Positions 34,705-43,008 of a stretch of DNA of 64,000 bases are shown piece after piece (the first letter of the stretch is position 1; the number at the start of each line of letters is the position of its first letter). Source of the stretch: JAGNZR01 sp051659505 (GTDB taxonomy: Bacteria; Fusobacteriota; Fusobacteriia; Fusobacteriales; Fusobacteriaceae); the NCBI GenBank assembly GCA_051659505.1, contig JBOFOQ010000055.1:10599-74598 (forward strand), read 5' to 3'. Position numbers and translations under genes: made by a program. The notes under the pieces were generated by a model that was given only the letters and a program-made list of their open reading frames with translations, ran no database searches and had not been told where the DNA came from.

Positions 34705-35859
34705 TTACTTTAATTTATTTTCTATAAATTGGAACAGTTTTTCTTTTAAATCACAATTTTTTTGAATATAATCAGAAAAAAGAATACTCATTTCTTTTAA
34801 AATTTCATAATTATCAAAAAAATATTCATAATTTTCTTTTGATTGTTCAAAATTATTTTTATCTCTTCTATTATACTCTAAAAACAGATTTTTTAAAATA
34901 TCTATTTCTATTAGATAATTTTTATTATGATAATTTTTAAAATAATCTATATATCTATTAAAAAAACCTTTTATTTTTTCTAAGTGAATCTCTTCTTCTT
35001 GAAAATATGCATGCCATATAAAGGGTTTTTTCGATAAAACTGCTCTAACAAAAGAGTCTTCCCCTCTAACTAGATTAAAATCTGTTAAAGTTACTAAAGT
35101 ATCATATTTTTCTTGTGAGATAAATGATGAAAACTCAATATATATTTTACCATATTTTAAAAAATTTCCAAGCTTTTCTACATTTTTTTTTTCTAAAATC
35201 TCTTTTATACTCTTTTGACTTAGCTCACCCATAACTAATAAAATGGTTTCTTTTTTCTGTTTATTAAGTGTTTCTAAGAGATTTTCAAAGTTTTTTTCAT
35301 AAGAGAATATTGTCCCTAATATTTTATTTTCTAAAAATTCAGGTGTTAAATAAGGAAAAATACTCTCTAGTTTACTTTTTTCAAAGTGTGAAAATAAAAC
35401 TCCACCAGTTTTTTCTGAAAATCCTGGAATAAAAAAATATTTTTTTAATTTTTTAGCACCTAGTAAAGATTCTAACCCATGAAACTCTAAAGCCCAATCT
35501 TCAGAGGATAAATATTCTAAATTTATTAATAAAGAAGATTTTTCTTTTGCTTTTTCTAAATAAAGTTCATTTATTTCACAGCCAAAAGCTTCAATTATCA
35601 CTTCATAGGGCTCTAAATTATTTTTTAATAGATAATCATAGGTTATATATTCAATACCATTTAATATTTGACATTGAATACTTTGAGCTTCTGAGTCTAA
35701 CTTTACTAATTCCTCTGTTCTATCTAAAAAAACTCTTATTTTAATCTCAATTCCATTTTCTAAATATTTTTTATATAGTGATTTGGATAGTCTATAAACA
35801 ACCCCTATATCCCCATAATTATCTATTATTTGGCAAAATATATCTATTTTTCTTTTCAT
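34705..35859 (-). CDS. earP: EF-P arginine rhamnosyltransferase EarP
   Basis: Transfers rhamnose from TDP-rhamnose to Arg32 of EF-P. 384 aa. The N-terminus DIFCQIIDNYGDIGVVYRL places Asp13 and Asp17 exactly where Pseudomonas EarP has its essential aspartates; LINLEYLSSEDWALEFHGL, FFIPGFSEKTGGVLF and FNLVRGEDSFVRAVLSKKPF are further family blocks. ATG 35859 sits one base after the stop of the upstream reductase; the in-frame TTG at 35871 would overlap it. Adjacent to its substrate gene efp, as in most EarP genomes. Requires rmlABCD elsewhere. Confidence 0.95.
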   Translation of the reverse strand: MKRKIDIFCQIIDNYGDIGVVYRLSKSLYKKYLENGIEIKIRVFLDRTEELVKLDSEAQSIQCQILNGIEYITYDYLLKNNLEPYEVIIEAFGCEINELYLEKAKEKSSLLINLEYLSSEDWALEFHGLESLLGAKKLKKYFFIPGFSEKTGGVLFSHFEKSKLESIFPYLTPEFLENKILGTIFSYEKNFENLLETLNKQKKETILLVMGELSQKSIKEILEKKNVEKLGNFLKYGKIYIEFSSFISQEKYDTLVTLTDFNLVRGEDSFVRAVLSKKPFIWHAYFQEEEIHLEKIKGFFNRYIDYFKNYHNKNYLIEIDILKNLFLEYNRRDKNNFEQSKENYEYFFDNYEILKEMSILFSDYIQKNCDLKEKLFQFIENKLK

Positions 35860-35860
35860 T

Positions 35861-36826
35861 TTAGTAATCAACTCTTATTTTATTTCCTGTTCTTCTCTCA
35901 TATTCTTTTTGAGCCCATCTTACCCAGTCAGGTCTTGCTATCATTCCACGTCCTACAGCAACAAAATCTAAAAGTTTATTTTCTATTAACCAACTTGCAT
36001 CTTTCTCTTCTTTGATTTTTCTAACTCCTATAACAGGAATTTTTACCTGTTTTTTTATTTCAACTCCCATATATATTACCCAGTCTAGAGGAAAAGCTAT
36101 TGGCATTTCTATTTTTACTTCTTGTTTTATATCTAAAAGAGGTACGCCACTTGAAACATGAAGTAAATCCACCCCTAAGGATTCTAGTTCTTTAGCAATT
36201 TCTATTCCGTCTTTTAGTGTAGGTTCATTACCTCCCATTCTGTAGCACAGTATAAAATTTTCATTAAATATTTCACTAGTTTTTTCTATTAAAATCTTTG
36301 AAAAGGCTACCCTATTATCTTTTTTAATTCCATATTTATCTGTTCTTGTGTTCCAAAGTCTCGAATTTAACTGGGAAATTAAATAGGTATGAGCACCATG
36401 TATTTCTATTCCGTCAAATCCTGCTTCTTTGCTACGATAAAAAGCTTTTACAAACATTTCTAATATTTCGTCTAGCTTTTCCTCTGAAACTGTGGCTATC
36501 TCTTCCTTAAATCCCCTATGATGAATTTGAATTATTACTGGAGTATTATATTTTCTACACTGGTCTACTATTTTTTTTAGACCAGGGATAAAACTATCAT
36601 TCCAAATTCCTATTTGGTTATTTCTTAGTTTTCCGTCTTCTGCCACACAAGTTGCTTCTACAATTATCATTCCTGCACCACCTGCAGCAACATCTCTATA
36701 CCATTCTACTAAGTCTTCTGTCACTAAACCATCTCTTCCAACTTTTGAAAACCTTACTAATGGAGGAAGTATTATTCTATTTTTTATCTCTATATTTTTT
36801 ATTTTATAACTATCAAAAATTGTCAT
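35861..36826 (-). CDS. Old-yellow-enzyme-family NAD(P)H:flavin oxidoreductase
   Basis: 321 aa, short OYE with only the FMN TIM barrel (YqjM-like group), no C-terminal iron-sulfur domain. Blocks: LFDSYKIKNIEIKNRIILPPLVR at the start, GAGMIIVEATCV, the active-site HGAH in GFDGIEIHGAHTYLISQL, GVDLLHVSSGV and DFVAVGRGMIARPDWV. Reduces alpha,beta-unsaturated carbonyls or nitro-compounds in relatives; real substrate unknown. First gene of the unit with earP and efp. RBS AGGAG. Confidence 0.9.
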   Translation of the reverse strand: MTIFDSYKIKNIEIKNRIILPPLVRFSKVGRDGLVTEDLVEWYRDVAAGGAGMIIVEATCVAEDGKLRNNQIGIWNDSFIPGLKKIVDQCRKYNTPVIIQIHHRGFKEEIATVSEEKLDEILEMFVKAFYRSKEAGFDGIEIHGAHTYLISQLNSRLWNTRTDKYGIKKDNRVAFSKILIEKTSEIFNENFILCYRMGGNEPTLKDGIEIAKELESLGVDLLHVSSGVPLLDIKQEVKIEMPIAFPLDWVIYMGVEIKKQVKIPVIGVRKIKEEKDASWLIENKLLDFVAVGRGMIARPDWVRWAQKEYERRTGNKIRVDY

Positions 36827-36956
36827 TTTGCTCCTCCTTTTTTTATCTATTTTTTTAGTATTATACCATTTATACCATAAAAAAAATAGTTTCTATTATT
36901 TTTATAAAAAATAAGTTATCCACTAAAATATCTTTTCATTTTTTTAAACTATATGT

Positions 36957-36986
36957 TATAATATAAACTGTATGTAAACATGTTTA
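36957..36986 (+). promoter_or_regulatory. Extended -10 promoter and 12-bp palindrome before the ABC-F gene
   Basis: TGT TATAAT (36957-36962 is TATAAT) forms a clean extended -10; a -35 is not evident. TAAACATGTTTA at 36975-36986 is a perfect palindrome just after the expected start site, a possible operator. Confidence 0.5.
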
Positions 36987-37033
36987 ATAATTAAATTTTA
37001 TATATAATTTTTGTGTTTTTAGGAGGTATTACA

Positions 37034-38653
37034 ATGATTGCAACTGCTAGTTTGGGTATGAGATTTGCTGGAAGAAAGCTATTTGATGATGTTAGTATTA
37101 GATTCACACCTGGTAACTGTTACGGGCTTATTGGTGCTAACGGTGCTGGTAAATCAACTTTTGTTAAGATTCTTTCAGGAGATTTAGAGCCTACAGAAGG
37201 TGAAGTTATTATAACAAAAAATAAAAGAATGTCAGTTTTAAAACAAGATCACTTTGCTAATGAAGAGGATAAAGTTTTAGATGTTGTTCTTATGGGAAAT
37301 AAAGTACTTTGGGATATTATGGTTCAAAAAAATGCTATTTATGCCAAGGAAGATTTTACAGATGAAGACGGTATGAAAGCTGCTGAACTTGAAGGAGAAT
37401 TTGCTGAGCTTGACGGTTGGGACGCTGAACCTGAAGCAGAAACTCTACTTATGGGACTTGGAATTGATGCAAGCTTACACCATAAATATATGAAAGAACT
37501 TCCTGAACCTCAAAAAGTTAAAGTTCTATTAGCTTCAGCTCTGTTTGGAAAACCTGATATTCTTTTATTAGATGAGCCTACAAACGGTCTTGACCTTTTA
37601 GCTGTAACTTGGCTAGAAAGTTTCTTAATAAATAATATAGACACAATGACTGCTATTGTAGTTTCCCATGACAGACACTTTTTAAATAAAGTTTGTACTA
37701 ACATGGCAGATATAGATTACGGAAAAATTCAAGTTACTGTTGGAAATTATGATTTCTGGTATGAATCAAATCAACTTATGCTTACTTTAATGAATAATAA
37801 AAATAAGAAACTTGAGCAAAAAAGAGAAGAATTAAAAGACTTTATTGCTAGATTTAGTGCTAATGCTTCTAAATCTTCTCAAGCTACATCAAGAAAAAAA
37901 CAATTAGAAAAACTTCAAATTGAAGATATGCAAATTTCCAATAGAAAATATCCTTTTGTTGAGTTTAAATCTGAAAGAGAACCTGGAAATAATCTTCTTA
38001 AAGTTGAAAATCTAACAAAAACTTTAGATGGTGTTAAAGTATTAGATAACTTATCTTTTACTATTGAATCTTATGATAAAGTTGTTTTCCTAGCTAAAAA
38101 TGATATGGTTAAAACTACTCTATTTCAAATTTTAATGGGTGAACTTGAACCTGATTCAGGAACTTATACTTGGGGAGTTACCACTAGCCAAACATACTTA
38201 CCTAAGGATAACTCTGCTTACTTTAACGATAATGATTTAAATTTAGTTGATTGGTTAAGACCATATTCTCCTGATGATCACGATTCATTTGTAAGAGGTT
38301 TCCTTGGAAGAATGCTTTTCTCTGGTGAAGAAGTTCTTAAGGAAGTTAAAGTTTTATCAGGGGGAGAAAAGCAGAGATGTATGCTATCAAAAATGATGCT
38401 TTCTAACTCTAATGTTTTACTCTTTGATAATCCTACTGACCATTTGGATCTAGAGGCAATAACATCTCTAAATAAAGGTCTTGTAGCTTTTAAAGGAACT
38501 ATTTTATTTAATGCACATGACCATGAGTTTGTTCAAACAATAGCAAATAGAGTTATAGAAATAACTCAAAATGGTGTTATAGACAAACGTATGGCTTTTG
38601 ATGAATATTTACAAGATGAATCTGTTAAAGCTAGACTTGCTGATTTATACTAG
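37034..38653 (+). CDS. ABC-F family ribosomal ATPase (YbiT-like)
   Basis: 539 aa, soluble, two fused ABC domains, no membrane segments. Start at ATG 37034 seven bases after AGGAGG. NBD1: GANGAGKST, LLLDEPTNGLDLL; its signature is LPEPQ instead of LSGGQ. The ABC-F linker (about 235-300) has RFSANASKSSQATSRKKQ as in YbiT. NBD2: Walker A AKNDMVKTT lacks the usual glycines, the signature VLSGGEKQR is intact, and Walker B is LLFDNPTDHLD, Asn466 replacing the catalytic Glu. YbiT-like proteins bind the ribosomal E-site. Only one of the two composite sites may be catalytic. Confidence 0.9.
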   Translation: MIATASLGMRFAGRKLFDDVSIRFTPGNCYGLIGANGAGKSTFVKILSGDLEPTEGEVIITKNKRMSVLKQDHFANEEDKVLDVVLMGNKVLWDIMVQKNAIYAKEDFTDEDGMKAAELEGEFAELDGWDAEPEAETLLMGLGIDASLHHKYMKELPEPQKVKVLLASALFGKPDILLLDEPTNGLDLLAVTWLESFLINNIDTMTAIVVSHDRHFLNKVCTNMADIDYGKIQVTVGNYDFWYESNQLMLTLMNNKNKKLEQKREELKDFIARFSANASKSSQATSRKKQLEKLQIEDMQISNRKYPFVEFKSEREPGNNLLKVENLTKTLDGVKVLDNLSFTIESYDKVVFLAKNDMVKTTLFQILMGELEPDSGTYTWGVTTSQTYLPKDNSAYFNDNDLNLVDWLRPYSPDDHDSFVRGFLGRMLFSGEEVLKEVKVLSGGEKQRCMLSKMMLSNSNVLLFDNPTDHLDLEAITSLNKGLVAFKGTILFNAHDHEFVQTIANRVIEITQNGVIDKRMAFDEYLQDESVKARLADLY

Positions 38654-38654
38654 T

Positions 38655-38695
38655 AAAAAAAGAGATAAGTTCTATTTTGAACTTATCTCTTTTTT
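38655..38695. terminator. Bidirectional terminator between ABC-F and acetate-transporter genes
   Basis: A 17-bp perfect stem with a 6-base loop, A-run on the left arm and T-run on the right. Confidence 0.94.
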
Positions 38696-38707
38696 CTTTA
38701 TAGTTTT

Positions 38708-39322
38708 TTATTTTTTAAGTACCCATACTGGTCCACCAAGAGGTAATAATTCCACTCCTAGATGTTTGTTTAAAATAGTTCCAGCAAAACCATAAAACCC
38801 AACTATTGAAATTAATAGTTCTGAATAAGCTGCTAACATATGCATTTGGTGTTTCATTATTCCAAAACTTGAAAAAGTTAGACCTATAAATAAAAAGTCT
38901 ATTAAGACAAAAATCAGAAATAATACTTTATTCGTTTTAACTGCTCCAACAGTCATAACTAAAGAAAATACTAGATAACCTAGATAAGCAAAACCATAAG
39001 CTTTAGGATCTGATGCTGCTTTCATTGCCTCACCAAAAACTCCAAGCTCTATCATCCAGCTAAAAGCTATAGCTAACCAAAATACTCCGTATCCACCAAA
39101 AGCTGTAGCTCCAAATGTATTGTTGTGTTTTACATCAATTGCACAAGCTATAAGCTGTGCTATACTTCCAAGTATTATTGCCCAAGGTACTAATAGAGAT
39201 ACTCCTGATAAAAACCCTAACTTATAAGCTGATGCTATTAAAGTTATCATAGATAGTCCAAATAAACCTAACCCTGACAAGTCTGCTACAACTATTCTTA
39301 CATATCTGTTTCCGTCTTTCAT
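38708..39322 (-). CDS. GPR1/FUN34/YaaH (SatP)-family acetate transporter-like protein
   Basis: 204 aa with six TM segments and the family outline: ADLSGLGLFGLSMITLIASAYKLG (usual NPxPLGL, here without NP), VPWAIILGSIAQLIACAIDVKHNNTFGATAFGGYGVFWLAIAF with FGATAFGGYG..W, and GYLVFSLVMTVGAVKTN. Relatives carry acetate or succinate. Substrate here inferred only. RBS GGAGG. Own promoter TTGTGT-17-TATAAA upstream. Confidence 0.87.
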   Translation of the reverse strand: MKDGNRYVRIVVADLSGLGLFGLSMITLIASAYKLGFLSGVSLLVPWAIILGSIAQLIACAIDVKHNNTFGATAFGGYGVFWLAIAFSWMIELGVFGEAMKAASDPKAYGFAYLGYLVFSLVMTVGAVKTNKVLFLIFVLIDFLFIGLTFSSFGIMKHQMHMLAAYSELLISIVGFYGFAGTILNKHLGVELLPLGGPVWVLKK

Positions 39323-39349
39323 TTAATCCTCCGTTTTATATCATAATTT

Positions 39350-39435
39350 TTTATAGATATTATTATGCTTTTACACAAGGATTACTTTACCATATATTAC
39401 ACTTTCAGTCTAGTATTTTTTATTTTTAGTGTAAT
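39350..39435 (-). promoter_or_regulatory. Promoter of the acetate-transporter-like gene and upstream inverted repeat
   Basis: TTGTGT (39378-39373), 17 bases, TATAAA (39355-39350). Upstream of it, ATTACACT (39396-39403) and AGTGTAAT (39428-39435) form an 8-bp inverted repeat 24 bases apart, centred about 40 bases before the -35; an activator could bind there, but it may be chance. Confidence 0.45.
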
Positions 39436-39463
39436 TCAATATTTATAACTATTAATTATATTA

Positions 39464-40927
39464 TTAGTAGTTATAAAAATAACTTCCCCCTATAAACTCT
39501 TTTAAAAGTGACATATCAGAAACATGTTTGTCGTCTATATCTACAAAACAATATAAAAATCTCAGTAGTCTTTTAGCTTCTTCATAGTATTCACTTTCTA
39601 TCTTAATTTTTATGAGTTCTTTCATAGCATGTTTTTTTAACACTCCAAGCTCATATACTAAATTTGAATCAAACATAACATCAGCTTCTTCTTGAAATTT
39701 AAAAATATATTTTTCTTCTCCTCTTCTAACAGAATCCCACATAGCCAGTGTCTCTTCCACTTTTGTTCCTCTAGATAGGCTATCTCTTACTATTCTTCTA
39801 ATTTTTCTTACTTCATTTGTAGGTATTCTATTATGCATATCTATATTTAATTGAGTTAAACAACTTATATAAATTTTAAATTTTTCATTTCTTGGTATAT
39901 CCCTTGTAAGTTCTTCATTAAGTCCATGTATCCCTTCGATTATTAATATTCCATTTTCAGGAATTGCCATCCAAGTTCCATGTTCTTTTCTTTTTCCAGT
40001 AACAAAATCATATTCTGGTATTTCTACTTTTTTTCCTTCTATTAAATCTTTTATATTGTTATTTAGTAATTCCAAATCTAACGCAGTTATACTTTCAAAA
40101 TCTTTTTTTCCATACTCATCTAACGGAACATTTTCTCGACCGACATAATAACTATCAAGAGAGATAAGGATTGGAAATACTCTATTAGCTTTTAAATAAA
40201 GCATCAATCTTTTACTAAAAGTTGTTTTTCCAGAAGATGATGGTCCTGCAATTGTAACTAACTTTATTTTTTTATTTGCAATTATTTTATTTGTTAGTTT
40301 AACAAGTTTTACTTCATGTAAGGTTTCACTTACTCTTATTAACTCTTCAATTGTTCCATTCATAGTTTTTTCATTTAAGCTTCCTATATATGAAACATCC
40401 ATCATTTCATCCCAAATTCCACATTCTCGTTGAGTTAAGGATAGTTTTGGAGTTTCTGTATATAATGGTAATTCTTTAGAATTTTTAGATAGTGGAAACC
40501 TTAATATAAAACCATCAGAATAAGAAACTAAGTCATATAAATAAATATCCCCTGTACTTGAATAAGTTTTTTCATAAAAAAAATCATGATAACCATCTAA
40601 TTCATATTCTTTTATTGGTAACCACCCTGCTGTATTAACTGCTCTTACTATATCTTTTCTTTTTATAGTTTTTAATTTTTTTCTTATAACCTCTATATCA
40701 TCGGTGACTAAATTAATAGGTAAATTACTTTTTATAATTTCATCCATTCTTTTTTTTATAAGGATTATTTCTTCTTGTGATATTTTCTTTTTATTTTTTA
40801 GCTCTCCATACAAACCTTTGCTCAGCGTATGTTGAATTTGAACTTCTTCTTCTGGAAATATTTCAGAAATTGATTTTAATAAAATCAATTTTAGAGTTGT
40901 ACTATACATTTTTTCATTAAATTCCAT
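39464..40927 (-). CDS. Nucleoside kinase (uridine-kinase-like)
   Basis: 487 aa from the ATG at 40927, ten bases after AAGGAGG; the open frame to 40993 lies in a hairpin. N-terminal 200 residues: a ThrRS editing-like (SAD/TGS-type) domain with WLPIKEYELDGYHDFFYEK. C-terminal phosphoribulokinase/uridine-kinase domain: Walker A GPSSSGKTTFSKRL (about 247), DSYYVGRENVPLDEYGKKDFE, IIEGIHGLN. The combination is typical of nucleoside kinases of anaerobic bacteria; natural substrate (uridine, cytidine or another) unknown. Follows oppF with a composite hairpin between. Confidence 0.87.
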   Translation of the reverse strand: MEFNEKMYSTTLKLILLKSISEIFPEEEVQIQHTLSKGLYGELKNKKKISQEEIILIKKRMDEIIKSNLPINLVTDDIEVIRKKLKTIKRKDIVRAVNTAGWLPIKEYELDGYHDFFYEKTYSSTGDIYLYDLVSYSDGFILRFPLSKNSKELPLYTETPKLSLTQRECGIWDEMMDVSYIGSLNEKTMNGTIEELIRVSETLHEVKLVKLTNKIIANKKIKLVTIAGPSSSGKTTFSKRLMLYLKANRVFPILISLDSYYVGRENVPLDEYGKKDFESITALDLELLNNNIKDLIEGKKVEIPEYDFVTGKRKEHGTWMAIPENGILIIEGIHGLNEELTRDIPRNEKFKIYISCLTQLNIDMHNRIPTNEVRKIRRIVRDSLSRGTKVEETLAMWDSVRRGEEKYIFKFQEEADVMFDSNLVYELGVLKKHAMKELIKIKIESEYYEEAKRLLRFLYCFVDIDDKHVSDMSLLKEFIGGSYFYNY

Positions 40928-40959
40928 GCTATTCCTCCTTGAATATTTTTCTAATTTAT

Positions 40960-41006
40960 AAAGAGAATTAACAACTAAATTTAATTTAGTCATTAATTCT
41001 CTTTTT
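40960..41006. terminator. Composite hairpin between oppF and nucleoside kinase gene
   Basis: AAAGAGAATTAA pairs with TTAATTCTCTTT (12 bp), then CA opposes CA, then ACTAAAT pairs with ATTTAGT around TTA. Symmetric and stable. The T-run follows on the + strand; on the minus strand the stem is followed by TTTATAAATT, so it would be a weak terminator or attenuator of the opp transcript. Confidence 0.6.
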
Positions 41007-41011
41007 TACAC

Positions 41012-41965
41012 TTATAGCTCTAAAGCTCTATGACAAGCATAGAAGTGATTTTCATCCTGTACTTTTAATTCTTGAGGTTCAGAACATTTTGCTACAACAT
41101 ATGGACATCTTTTAGCAAATCTACATCCTGGTTCAGGATTTACAGGAGATGTTATTTCCCCTGTTAACATTACTCTCTCCATTTTATGCTTTAGACTAGG
41201 CACAGGTATAGCTGATAAAAGTGCTTTTGTATAAGGATGTGTAGGATTTTTAAATAATTTATGAGAAGGTGCTTTTTCCACTAACTGCCCTAGATACATA
41301 ACAGCAATATCATCTGAAAAATGCTTTACTACTGATAAATCATGAGTTATAAATAAGTAAGTTAATCCTAATTTTTTTTGTAAATCTTGCATTAAGTTTA
41401 AAACTTGAGCTTGTATTGAAACATCAAGTGCTGACACAGGTTCATCACAAACAATAAATTTTGGATTTAGAGCTAAAGCTCTTGCAATTCCTATTCTTTG
41501 TCTTCTTCCCCCGTCTAACTCGTGGGGATAAGTATTTAAAAGTCTTTGACTTAACCCAACTGTATCCATAAGTTCTCTAACTCTATCAGTTAGCTCTTGT
41601 TTTGTTGAACATTTTTTATGGATTACTAAAGGTTCTGCTATTATCTCACTCACTGTCATTCTAGGATTTAGTGAAGCGAAAGGGTCTTGAAATATTATTT
41701 GCATCTCTTGTCTCAACTGATTCATTTGATTTTTTGAATATTCTCTTATATTTTTACCTTGAAAAATTATCTCTCCATCTGTTGCTTCTAAAAGTCTTAA
41801 TATGACTCTACCAGTTGTAGATTTTCCACAACCTGATTCTCCTACTACACCTAGAGTCTTCCCTTTTTCTATTGAAAAATTTACTCCATCTACAGCATGT
41901 AATAGACCTTTAGGCACATTAAAGAATTTTTTTAAATTTTTAACTTCTAATATAACTTCTGACAT
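41012..41965 (-). CDS. oppF: Oligopeptide/dipeptide ABC transporter ATPase, F subunit
   Basis: 317 aa. Walker A GESGCGKST, ABC signature as DGGRRQRIG (Leu-Ser replaced: usual LSGGQRQR), Walker B FIVCDEPVSALD. C-terminal OppF region with CRFAKRCPYVVAKCSEPQEL, a four-Cys cluster typical of the OppF/DppF C-tail that can hold an iron-sulfur cluster. Start nine bases after the oppD stop. Pumps peptides with OppD at the cytosolic face. Confidence 0.92.
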   Translation of the reverse strand: MSEVILEVKNLKKFFNVPKGLLHAVDGVNFSIEKGKTLGVVGESGCGKSTTGRVILRLLEATDGEIIFQGKNIREYSKNQMNQLRQEMQIIFQDPFASLNPRMTVSEIIAEPLVIHKKCSTKQELTDRVRELMDTVGLSQRLLNTYPHELDGGRRQRIGIARALALNPKFIVCDEPVSALDVSIQAQVLNLMQDLQKKLGLTYLFITHDLSVVKHFSDDIAVMYLGQLVEKAPSHKLFKNPTHPYTKALLSAIPVPSLKHKMERVMLTGEITSPVNPEPGCRFAKRCPYVVAKCSEPQELKVQDENHFYACHRALEL

Positions 41966-41974
41966 GTTGCCCCC

Positions 41975-42970
41975 CTATCCCTCTTTAATTATTGGACCAT
42001 TTTCTAATTTTTCATAAGCCAAACACTTTACTCTATGTTTATCAGATATAACTGATGTTTTTGGTATTGATGTAGAGCACATTTCATTTGCATTTGGACA
42101 TCTTGGATGGAATTTACAACCTTTAGGTAAATTAGTTGGGTCTGGCATAAGTCCCTTTATGGGATTTAGTCTTTCACACTCCTCATCTAAATTAGGGATT
42201 GATCCAAATAATCCATGAGTGTATGGATGTTTTGGATTATTAAATATATCTTCTAGTGTACCACTTTCTATAATTTCTCCTGCATACATTATTGCTACTT
42301 TTTCACAAACTTGAGCTACTACTCCTAAATCATGAGTAATTAAAATCATAGAAGTTTTAAACTTATTTTTTAAATTATTCATCATATCTAAAACCTGAGC
42401 TTGAATAGTTACATCTAAAGCTGTTGTAGGCTCATCTGCTATTAATAATTTAGGATTACATGAAAGAGATATTGCAATTACAACTCTTTGTTTCATACCA
42501 CCAGAAAATTGATGGGGGAAATCATTTAATCTAGCTGCAGGAATCCCAACTAATTCTAACATTTCTCCAGCTTTAATCATAGCTGCTGCTCTACTTTTTC
42601 TCTCATGTATTTCAATAACTTCTGCGATTTGTTCCCCAACTGTCATAACTGGATTTAAAGATGTCATAGGATCCTGAAATATCATAGATATTTGACTTCC
42701 TCTTATTCTTCTTAGCTCTTCTTCTGAAGCTTTTAAAAGATTTTTTCCTTCAAACAAAATTTCTCCATCAATTATTTTTCCTGGTGGGTTTGGTATAAGT
42801 CGCATTATTCCAAGAGCTGTAGTTGTTTTCCCTGCTCCAGTTTCTCCAACTAAACCTAAAGTTTCCCCTTCTTCTAATTCTATATTAATTCCATTAACTG
42901 CGTCAACTGTCTCATCTTCAGTTATATATTTTATCGTTAAATTTTTTATTTCTAAAAGTTTAGAACCCAT
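41975..42970 (-). CDS. oppD: Oligopeptide/dipeptide ABC transporter ATPase, D subunit
   Basis: 331 aa from the ATG at 42970; an in-frame GTG at 42982 lies over the GAGGTG RBS. Walker A GETGAGKTT, signature FSGGMKQR, Walker B LLIADEPTTALDV, and C-terminal Cys cluster GCKFHPRCPNANEMC. Paired with OppF; both contact OppBC. Some 38 bases from the oppC stop. Confidence 0.92.
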   Translation of the reverse strand: MGSKLLEIKNLTIKYITEDETVDAVNGINIELEEGETLGLVGETGAGKTTTALGIMRLIPNPPGKIIDGEILFEGKNLLKASEEELRRIRGSQISMIFQDPMTSLNPVMTVGEQIAEVIEIHERKSRAAAMIKAGEMLELVGIPAARLNDFPHQFSGGMKQRVVIAISLSCNPKLLIADEPTTALDVTIQAQVLDMMNNLKNKFKTSMILITHDLGVVAQVCEKVAIMYAGEIIESGTLEDIFNNPKHPYTHGLFGSIPNLDEECERLNPIKGLMPDPTNLPKGCKFHPRCPNANEMCSTSIPKTSVISDKHRVKCLAYEKLENGPIIKEG

Positions 42971-43008
42971 TAGCTTTATCACCTCATATTTTATTTTTAT
43001 TCCTCTTA

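Noticed and set aside
39442..39477. Hairpin at the end of the nucleoside kinase gene as a terminator
   Set aside because: The 15-bp stem (one G-U) overlaps the stop codon and has no T-run on the minus strand; not called.
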